A stretch of DNA of 6,594 nucleotides, taken from the NCBI GenBank assembly GCA_047638815.1, contig JBLIMR010000091.1:1-6594 (forward strand). Direction: 5' to 3'. Numbering within the stretch: position 1 is the stretch's first letter; each line of letters starts with the position of its first letter. Shown here in pieces: positions 1-5,368 of the stretch. The translations under genes and the position numbers were made by a program. Below the pieces are notes generated by a model, which made no database searches, had not been told where the DNA came from, and saw only the letters and a program-made list of their open reading frames with translations. Source of the stretch: JAJRRH01 sp047638815 (GTDB lineage Bacteria; Bacteroidota; Bacteroidia; Flavobacteriales_D; JABDKJ01).

Positions 1-155
1 GAGCATTTGTAGATAAATTCAAGTTCAAACAAATAAAAAGAATCCAAAAGCTTGGTTGGAAAATAAGCTTAGAAGCTAAATGGTTCATATTAAGTGTTTG
101 TTTTTTTGGAACGGTGTTATTTAATGTTTTACAACTACAGAATAATGACACTTAG
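1..155 (+). CDS. C-terminal end of an unidentified membrane protein (5' truncated by window edge)
   Basis: An open frame enters from the left edge (codons begin at base 3) and runs 50 residues to a TAG at 153-155. The visible tail starts with a lysine-rich stretch (KFKFKQIKRIQK, about residues 5-16), then has one strongly hydrophobic segment (WFILSVCFFGTVLFNVLQL, residues 27-45) and a short polar end. The other two forward frames stop within the first 16 bases. A basic loop followed by a final membrane helix is what the end of a polytopic inner-membrane protein looks like. I cannot name the family from this tail. The gene converges on the helicase gene. The chief doubt is that 50 stop-free codons in AT-rich DNA can occur by chance, although the basic-then-hydrophobic composition argues for real coding. 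Confidence 0.5.
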   Translation, partial: AFVDKFKFKQIKRIQKLGWKISLEAKWFILSVCFFGTVLFNVLQLQNNDT

Positions 156-394
156 TGGCACATATCCGCATTTTAGTTTATCTTATTTTAAAGTCAATAA
201 TAGTCTGAAAGCCCTGTTGAATCCTAGGAATGCTATTTTTAAATCTTTATAAATGTTTAAAAACGATACCCTAAAAAGATCACTATAGAATTTTCAGATC
301 ATTATTGCTCCAAGCAAATCTAACAATTAAAGAAACAAAAAAAGAATGATGTGAATAAGATCAAACGAATATCAACCTAAAATCGAGTAACCCG

Positions 395-1528
395 CTAAAC
401 CTCCAACTTACTAGCATCAACAAAATCAACCCAGCGTTTCATTTTCTTTTGAATGACTTTAAAGTGATGTTTGTCTTCTGGCGTTATGAATGCGATTGCT
501 TCTCCGGGGTTTTCTGCACGACCAGTTCTTCCGATGCGGTGAATGTAGTCTTTTGGTGATCGAGGCAAATCATAGTTGATCACAAATGGTAGATTCTTGA
601 TGTCGATACCACGAGAGAGTATATCAGTTGCAACCAATACTCTAAGTTTACCTGCTTTAAAATTGTCTAATGCTTCGATTCTGGCAAATTGACTTTTCTT
701 GCCATGCATGGCTTTGGCCTCAATATTATTACGATTCAATTTGGTTGTTACTGCATCTGCTTGATAGACGGATGATGTAAATATTAGCACCTGTTGCATG
801 TTTTTTTTCTCAATGAGATGTCTAAGGAGAGGCCCCTTTTTTTCTGTTGAAACCGCATAGGCCGTTTGATTGATAAGTTCAATGCTGTCTTCCTCAGAGG
901 CAATATGAATGATCTCAGGATCATTTAACATTAACCGCTTGATGTTTTCAATGTTTGGGCTTAATGTGGCAGAGAAGAGAAGATTTTGTCTCTTCTTCGG
1001 CATCAATGCAATTATTTGATCCAGTTCTTCTTTAAAACCCAGATTAAGCATTTTGTCGGCCTCATCAAGAACGAAAGTCTGAACATCCTCAAGATGTACT
1101 GCATTAGAGGAGATAAGGTCCAGCAACCTACCTGGGGTCGCTATCAAGACGTTGACATTGCTCATTCTTTTCATCTGAATGTTCACAGATGTACCACCAT
1201 AAACAGCCATTGTTTTACAAGGAACAGGAAGTGCCTGACTGAAAGTATGAAAGACCTCATGTACCTGTACAGCGAGCTCTCTTGTAGGAACTAGAACCAG
1301 CACGGGTATATGTCGATCTTTAGACTTTGGTACGTCTTTGAGATTTGCAAGGATTGGCAACACAAAACTCGCAGTTTTTCCTGATCCTGTTTTCGCTGTT
1401 CCCAAAACATCCTTCTTCTTCAGAATTGCAGGTATGGCTTTCTCTTGAATAGGGTAGGGCTTATCGAATTTTTGATGTTCGAGAGCGTCTAGAAGATATT
1501 TTGGAAGACCCAGAGAGGAGAATGACAT
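395..1528 (-). CDS. DEAD-box ATP-dependent RNA helicase, RhlE-like, short form
   Basis: A cytoplasmic ATP-dependent RNA helicase of 377 residues that would unwind short RNA duplexes, with likely roles in ribosome assembly, RNA decay or cold adaptation. All core motifs are present in order: Q-motif region with the conserved Phe near 21 and PIQ ending at Q28; Walker A AKTGSGKT (45-52); PTRELAVQ (81-88); GG (111-112); TPGR (131-134); DEAD (155-158); SAT (186-188); LIFTSS (248-253); ATDILSRGIDI (300-310); and HRIGRTGRA (330-338). Only about 40 residues follow the last motif, so it lacks the long basic or RGG tail of many RhlE/CsdA proteins and is essentially a bare two-RecA-domain core. The ATG start sits four residues before the first conserved alpha-helix and is downstream of a good -7 box at 1552-1559. 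The RhlE subgroup is judged by resemblance; the helicase call itself is secure. Confidence 0.96.
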   Translation of the reverse strand: MSFSSLGLPKYLLDALEHQKFDKPYPIQEKAIPAILKKKDVLGTAKTGSGKTASFVLPILANLKDVPKSKDRHIPVLVLVPTRELAVQVHEVFHTFSQALPVPCKTMAVYGGTSVNIQMKRMSNVNVLIATPGRLLDLISSNAVHLEDVQTFVLDEADKMLNLGFKEELDQIIALMPKKRQNLLFSATLSPNIENIKRLMLNDPEIIHIASEEDSIELINQTAYAVSTEKKGPLLRHLIEKKNMQQVLIFTSSVYQADAVTTKLNRNNIEAKAMHGKKSQFARIEALDNFKAGKLRVLVATDILSRGIDIKNLPFVINYDLPRSPKDYIHRIGRTGRAENPGEAIAFITPEDKHHFKVIQKKMKRWVDFVDASKLEV

Positions 1529-1551
1529 GCAATGATTTTAAATAGAAAAGA

Positions 1552-1559
1552 CAAAGGTA
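1552..1559 (-). promoter_or_regulatory. Bacteroidota-type -7 promoter box for the helicase gene
   Basis: Read on the minus strand the sequence is TACCTTTG, an exact match to the TAnnTTTG -7 consensus used by the primary sigma factor of Bacteroidota. It ends 23 bases before the helicase ATG, so transcription would start roughly 15-20 bases upstream of the start codon. No TTG-type -33 element is found at the usual spacing; the nearest TTG lies about 29 bases upstream of the box, which is too far. The match and position are seen directly; promoter activity is inferred. Confidence 0.45.
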
Positions 1560-1613
1560 GAAGGATATGGCTATAGTTTTTTAAGTATCAATTCTTTTTT
1601 GGAAACAGGATTG

Positions 1614-1639
1614 AAAAAACGCATCAGTCGCTCAAAGCG
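1614..1639 (-). terminator. Possible weak terminator after the MORN-protein gene
   Basis: On the minus strand, just downstream of the stop codon at 1648-1650, a short hairpin CGCT-TTG-AGCG (1629-1639) is followed nine bases later by a run of six T (1614-1619). A 4-bp stem separated from its T tract is weak for an intrinsic terminator, so this is a tentative call. It lies in the right place, between the MORN gene and the helicase promoter. Confidence 0.22.
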
Positions 1640-1647
1640 CACAGAAA

Positions 1648-2385
1648 CTAGAACGCTATGAGCCTTTCATTCAATAAAATCTCGTGATACTTAGTGTATC
1701 TGCATATTTGCTTCTTTCCAAGCTTGTCGAAACATTGAAGAGAATCCACTTCGAAGTTATCCATGTTTACATTGCTGCCGGAGATTTTCGGTTCACCAGA
1801 TTCATAATAAACAGAAAATTGGAAGACAATCTCGTCTTTCAGTTGAGCTTGAAATTTCATGCTTCCATTTTCAAAAAACTCGCTGGTCTTTACTAATGTT
1901 CCCCTATCATATACCTCTTGTTGAACCATCCACCCTGATCTAACATATTCGTTCACTGTGCCATGAATCAAGCCATCTTGATGACCCGAAACTTGTTTGT
2001 GTAATTCACCACGTGGTATATCTTCAATTTTCAGGTTGGTGAGTTTTGAAACTCTAAATGCTAGTACGTTTTGTCGGTTAGCAGGATAAAACTCCTTCCA
2101 TTCTCCTGACTTTAATCCATTCTTGTATTCACCAATATTGTTGATGTCATATACTCGTATTCTTCTGGGTTTAATTGAAGTAGTGAAACATTGTGTGGTC
2201 TCAATTTCTGAATTTAAGTCAATCCACAAGCCTTCTTTTATGCCTGAATCTACTCTGTTAATAGTATCCGCATTGTAAGTCAAAAAACTCTTGAAATCTT
2301 TGAAGTAATTTTGACCGCAAACTACTGTAGACCACAATAATGCCAATACGAGGATTAAGTTTCTAATATGCGGTTCATTGCTCAC
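1648..2385 (-). CDS. Secreted MORN-repeat (YwqK-like) protein
   Basis: A 245-residue exported protein. Residues 10-22 form a hydrophobic signal core ending in VVCG followed by Q25, which suits signal peptidase I cleavage after G24; the residues before the cysteine do not make a good lipobox. The mature part contains degenerate MORN_2-type repeats with the usual G-x-W-x-x-Y/F pattern: SGIKEGLWIDL (47-57), IGEYKNGLKSGEWKEFY (84-100), DGLIHGTVNEY (137-147), YDRGTLVKTSEFFENGSMKF (159-178) and YYESGEPKISG (193-203). Such proteins are abundant in Bacteroidota with mostly unknown roles. Databases often label them antitoxins after Bacillus YwqK, but the export signal and absence of a toxin partner make that unlikely here. 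The only usable in-frame start is GTG at 2383-2385, with an in-frame stop 15 bases upstream of it; see the finding on a possible frameshift. About 120-126 bases separate it from each neighbour, so it is probably transcribed alone. Confidence 0.8.
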   Translation of the reverse strand: MSNEPHIRNLILVLALLWSTVVCGQNYFKDFKSFLTYNADTINRVDSGIKEGLWIDLNSEIETTQCFTTSIKPRRIRVYDINNIGEYKNGLKSGEWKEFYPANRQNVLAFRVSKLTNLKIEDIPRGELHKQVSGHQDGLIHGTVNEYVRSGWMVQQEVYDRGTLVKTSEFFENGSMKFQAQLKDEIVFQFSVYYESGEPKISGSNVNMDNFEVDSLQCFDKLGKKQICRYTKYHEILLNERLIAF

Positions 2386-2511
2386 GAATCGATTTGGTTA
2401 GTTTTACTTAGAGCTAATTCACTCACTCCATATAGTATGTAGAATTTTAATTCTCCTCAAGTTCTTATTTAAAGAGATGCATAGATAAACTCAATTCCAT
2501 AATTTCCACCC

Positions 2512-4026
2512 CTAGTCCAATTGTCTTTTCACAATTTCCTCTCCTAATTCGCCAAAATACTCTTCGATCACTTTACGCCAAATGACCATTCCATTTTCGG
2601 AATTAGAGAACATAAGCAATCCTTTTTTCGATTTTGGAAACATGATCATAATGGTTTTTAGTCCAAAATCTCCACCTCCGTGCATTACAGCATATTCTCC
2701 TGATTCATCCAAATCGAGCAGTAATTCACATCCTAATCCCCAGTCCGTTCCCGGTTGTTTGTTAGAATGAGGTGTAATGAAATCTTGGTATAGATCCTCA
2801 GACAATCCAGCACCGTTAATGATGTGAGTCATGAAAGTACCGTAATCCTGGACTGTCGTGAGGAGATTTGCAGCCGCATTGGGCTCAGTGTATTCTTCCT
2901 TTTCAAGAGCCACACCTAATTCATCATGCTCAATAGCAAAGTTCTTTCGATCGATTTTTTCATTCCAATAGAAATGAGTGTTGTCCATTTGTAGGGGATC
3001 GAATAATAGGTCCTTGGCTAAAACGTCAAGATCCTTTTTGAATTTAGCCTTCAATGCTTTTCTGAGATATTCAAAGCCTTCACCAGAATATTGAAATTTA
3101 CTGCCAGGTGTAAATTCAAATGTTAGTTTATTGTCTTCGTTTAAGTACCTCCAATTTGGGAATCCTGACTGATGACTTAAAATGTGTCTTGTCGTGAGAG
3201 ACTTTAATTCGGGCGCATCTTTAACATCTTCTTCTACATGAAAATTAATAATTGGTTCATCCAAGTTCCATAATCCTTGTTCAACCAATTTCAGGGTGAC
3301 AATTGCAGTTACAGGTTTGGTCAGTGAGGCTACCTTGTAAATCGTATTATAGTCAACAGGTTGTCCTTCATTTTTCTCACCATACAATCGCACTTGCTGT
3401 AGTTTTCCATCGTTGATGTAGCCTATGCCTGCAGAAGGGATTTTGTGCAGGGCTAGGAGTTCATTGATGTCACCATCATTTGAGAACAGCTCCTTATCGT
3501 AATTGGCTTCGAACTTTGGGCCATAATTTTTCCTTGGCGACTGATGATCGAAGCTTAATGAGCGTTTTAGTTTCCATGTTTCACCATCCAATAACCATAG
3601 GTGCGTAAACAAGGCTACATTGGTTATGTACAACTCCTTTTCAGGTTCTTTTATATAAAACTCATGTTTGGCTTTTTGAATTGCACCATACATAATGCCT
3701 TCATTGTATAGAGGAAATACTTCCATGCTGCCATTGACTAGTTTTCGAATAGGTTTTCTGTTTGGATTAGAACAGAGACTTTCTTTAAATGCTTGTAAGA
3801 ACATGGCTTTATCTGATATCCCATTTTGGTCATGGTAAAATTCAAAATCATCTGTGACTGTATTAGCGACCGACACTAAATCACAGTTGTTGAATCCTTC
3901 TTCAAATAGTATGCTGTCTAGTGCGTAAATGGTATTGAAAAGCTCAGAATCTTTAGATACTTGACCTTGGCTATTAACTGAAATTACTAATAGAATGATG
4001 ATGGAAATAATATTGTATTGTCTCAT
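2512..4026 (-). CDS. Secreted serine hydrolase: DUF4440 (NTF2-like) domain fused to a class C beta-lactamase-like domain
   Basis: A 504-residue exported protein with two domains. Residues 1-21 form a signal peptide (hydrophobic core 7-16, ending NSQG before Q22). Residues about 26-162 resemble the DUF4440/SnoaL-like NTF2 fold: LDSILF near 36-41, a DFEFYHD motif at 60-66 and the closing WLLDGETWKLKRSLSFDH. Residues about 180-495 are a class C beta-lactamase/DD-peptidase-like (Pfam Beta-lactamase) domain: nucleophile motif S234-L-T-K237, LSHQSGFP (283-290), Y313-S-G in place of the usual Y-x-N, and H449-G-G-G in place of the KTG triad. HxG-type third motifs are typical of esterases and peptidases of this superfamily rather than true beta-lactamases. 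The substrate is unknown; a periplasmic esterase or D-amino-peptide hydrolase is plausible and antibiotic resistance is not implied. The ATG start is directly followed by the signal sequence. It lies 108 bases downstream of the XRE regulator gene, and phased repeats precede it (4105-4132). Confidence 0.9.
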   Translation of the reverse strand: MRQYNIISIIILLVISVNSQGQVSKDSELFNTIYALDSILFEEGFNNCDLVSVANTVTDDFEFYHDQNGISDKAMFLQAFKESLCSNPNRKPIRKLVNGSMEVFPLYNEGIMYGAIQKAKHEFYIKEPEKELYITNVALFTHLWLLDGETWKLKRSLSFDHQSPRKNYGPKFEANYDKELFSNDGDINELLALHKIPSAGIGYINDGKLQQVRLYGEKNEGQPVDYNTIYKVASLTKPVTAIVTLKLVEQGLWNLDEPIINFHVEEDVKDAPELKSLTTRHILSHQSGFPNWRYLNEDNKLTFEFTPGSKFQYSGEGFEYLRKALKAKFKKDLDVLAKDLLFDPLQMDNTHFYWNEKIDRKNFAIEHDELGVALEKEEYTEPNAAANLLTTVQDYGTFMTHIINGAGLSEDLYQDFITPHSNKQPGTDWGLGCELLLDLDESGEYAVMHGGGDFGLKTIMIMFPKSKKGLLMFSNSENGMVIWRKVIEEYFGELGEEIVKRQLD

Positions 4027-4055
4027 TTGAATTTGAAAATTGATTCATTTAAATT

Positions 4056-4079
4056 ATTGTTCAAAATTCAGAAAACAAT
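4056..4079. repeat. Inverted repeat ATTGTT/AACAAT in the serine hydrolase upstream region
   Basis: ATTGTT at 4056-4061 and AACAAT at 4074-4079 form perfect 6-base arms around a 12-base centre. On the minus strand the centre contains GAATTTTG, one mismatch from the TAnnTTTG -7 consensus, 30-45 bases before the serine hydrolase ATG. The arms share the ACAAT core with the phased repeats further upstream, so this could be an operator over the promoter. The repeats are seen; the function is a guess. Confidence 0.25.
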
Positions 4080-4104
4080 CAGGATTAAAGAAGGATTTCT
4101 ACCT

Positions 4105-4132
4105 GACAATAAGACGACAATAGCCTGACATA
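4105..4132. promoter_or_regulatory. Three direct repeats phased at 11 bp (candidate regulator-binding site)
   Basis: GACAATA at 4105-4111, GACAATA at 4116-4122 and GACATA at 4127-4132 begin exactly 11 bases apart, and the outer two are each preceded by CCT. Eleven-base phasing places the repeats on one face of the helix, as for tandem sites bound by activators or repressors. They lie 79-106 bases upstream of the serine hydrolase start and just beyond the stop codon of the XRE regulator gene, a natural place for an upstream control element of the hydrolase gene. Which protein binds, if any, is unknown. Confidence 0.35.
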
Positions 4133-4134
4133 GC

Positions 4135-4671
4135 TTATATAATATTGAAATTCAGCTTTATACGAAGCTCTTGGTTTTTATCAATTTCTTTGGCATTACG
4201 TAAGATGATAAAGACGTTGGCGAGCATGCAAGTCAACATAACGACTAAAATCAGTTGCCTGTTTAGGGAAAACCATTTTTGAATAAATGGAGACAATCCA
4301 AATAGAGCTAAAGATACAATCAACCACATTATTTGCACTGAAACCAATTGTTTGGTGATCACATTTTTCTGCTTCGTAAAATGCATGATCAGCAGCGGGA
4401 TTATTATGTTCGCGAGAGGAATAAAGAACAATAGAGAAGATAGGTTTATTAATTTGATGACTTGGAAGTTGTATTCAACCTTCTCCTCAATATTGTCATT
4501 TAATTCTTTTGGATCCACATCTAAAGCGAGGGCAATAGTTTTAAGGGTATGTCCCTTAAGATTGGCACCAGCTTCAATACGTTGTATTGTTCTTACAGAT
4601 ACCCCTGATTTTTCAGCAAGTTCATCCTGAGTTAGGTTTTGTTGTTCTCTGTGTTGAAGGAGTTTCGACAT
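4135..4671 (-). CDS. XRE-family transcriptional regulator with C-terminal membrane domain (DUF4870-like)
   Basis: A 178-residue protein. Residues 3-57 are a Cro/C1-type helix-turn-helix domain: LLQHREQQNLTQDELAEKSG leads into the recognition helix VSVRTIQRIEAG (24-35), followed by LKTIALALDVDPKEL. Residues about 70-160 carry three hydrophobic helices (roughly 74-97, 109-129 and 138-157) separated by a basic loop (KQKNVITKQ) and resembling the DUF4870-type membrane domain. The tail (158-178) is charged. The topology suggests a DNA-binding head tethered to the cytoplasmic membrane, so a membrane signal or partner could control DNA binding. No ligand is identifiable. The ATG is two codons from the HTH fold, which supports the start. 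It follows the SdpI-like gene by 142 bases on the same strand and precedes the serine hydrolase gene; either neighbour or itself could be a target. A similar HTH plus DUF4870 arrangement is known in Bacteroidota, so the fusion is not new. Confidence 0.85.
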   Translation of the reverse strand: MSKLLQHREQQNLTQDELAEKSGVSVRTIQRIEAGANLKGHTLKTIALALDVDPKELNDNIEEKVEYNFQVIKLINLSSLLFFIPLANIIIPLLIMHFTKQKNVITKQLVSVQIMWLIVSLALFGLSPFIQKWFSLNRQLILVVMLTCMLANVFIILRNAKEIDKNQELRIKLNFNII

Positions 4672-4813
4672 TATTTAGAATGGTGATGCTTTGCGTTTGC
4701 GGTGCAAGATGAGATTAGATTTTCAATTTAACAAATGTTTCGTTTGTCTCAACCTTGGTTAGATTCTCATTAATCAATATACCGAAATTGACTAATATAG
4801 AAAGCACCAAAAA

Positions 4814-5164
4814 TCAGTTAAACTTATTGCTAATCCCTCTCTCCGTAATTACAATTAGCATGATTGAGAAAATCACAATTGGGATCATTGAAATCCATGC
4901 GCCATAATCATAAGGAATAAAAGGAGAAAGAATGATGCTTAAACTCAAAATAACACCAGTATTTACCATTAATTTGCCTGAAAATTTCTGCGCAAAGTCC
5001 CATCGTTCCTGGTTTAGCATTGAACTACTGGTTCGGTAACCATACAAGGAGTTTATCTTTTTTGGCGGATTCTTGCACATAATCAAACCGATTATAACGA
5101 AAACTAGTCCAGTCGATAAAACAACTATGGAGTAGGGGGCTGTTATAAAATCGATTAGACTCAT
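4814..5164 (-). CDS. Short SdpI-family integral membrane protein
   Basis: A 116-residue protein with three predicted membrane helices (about 10-29, 65-83 and 88-107). The cytoplasmic or interfacial segment after the first helix carries the SdpI family signature: PPKKIN followed by YGYRT (41-45), then S-M-x-N-Q-E-R-W-x-F-A-Q (48-59). In Bacillus subtilis, SdpI is a larger membrane protein giving immunity to the SDP toxin and sequestering the autorepressor SdpR; short forms like this one are common in other phyla with unknown roles. No SDP toxin precursor gene or ArsR-type SdpR is seen here, but an XRE regulator with its own membrane domain is the next gene downstream. The ATG start gives a full first helix. 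It is divergent from the tricorn-like gene across 204 bases with no clear TAnnTTTG box. Confidence 0.85.
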   Translation of the reverse strand: MSLIDFITAPYSIVVLSTGLVFVIIGLIMCKNPPKKINSLYGYRTSSSMLNQERWDFAQKFSGKLMVNTGVILSLSIILSPFIPYDYGAWISMIPIVIFSIMLIVITERGISNKFN

Positions 5165-5368
5165 CGTTTTGTCAATTTGGGGAATTTAAAGTTTGGCATC
5201 AGGTATAATATGAAATCCTTGGGTTTTATTGATTTACAAGATAATAAAAATACATTGTGCTAGCGTGCTGTTGATCTCGATTACCAACCACTCATCATAT
5301 TGACATATTTCCAGCAGATAAACAGTTAAATTAGCACACTGAATTTAAACATAACAAGCATTCCGACC

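Noticed and set aside
156..394. Terminator candidates between the convergent genes, such as TTGCT-CCA-AGCAA near 307 and GATC pairs near 280-300
   Set aside because: Stems are only 4-5 bp and none is followed by a T tract in the right direction; the region holds no gene or clear signal that I can support.
986..1294. Plus-strand open frame of 102 codons inside the helicase gene
   Set aside because: It is antisense to a fully motif-bearing DEAD-box helicase and has no recognisable domain; it is a shadow of the real gene.
1648..2385. Reading the MORN protein as a YwqK-type antitoxin of a toxin-antitoxin pair
   Set aside because: It has an export signal and no adjacent toxin gene; the antitoxin label comes only from shared MORN repeats.
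2447..2462. AGAATT-TT-AATTCT hairpin between the serine hydrolase and MORN genes
   Set aside because: An all-AT-dominated stem with a two-base loop and no T tract; unlikely to act as a terminator.
4709..4770. TTAGATT direct repeats and ATGAGA/TCTCAT arms upstream of the XRE gene
   Set aside because: Short, AT-rich and irregularly spaced; autoregulatory operator is possible but not supported above chance.
5256..5338. Inverted repeat TGTGCTA (5256-5262) and TAGCACA (5332-5338) in the divergent gap
   Set aside because: Seven-base arms about 70 bases apart that do not extend on either side are expected about once by chance in a gap this size.
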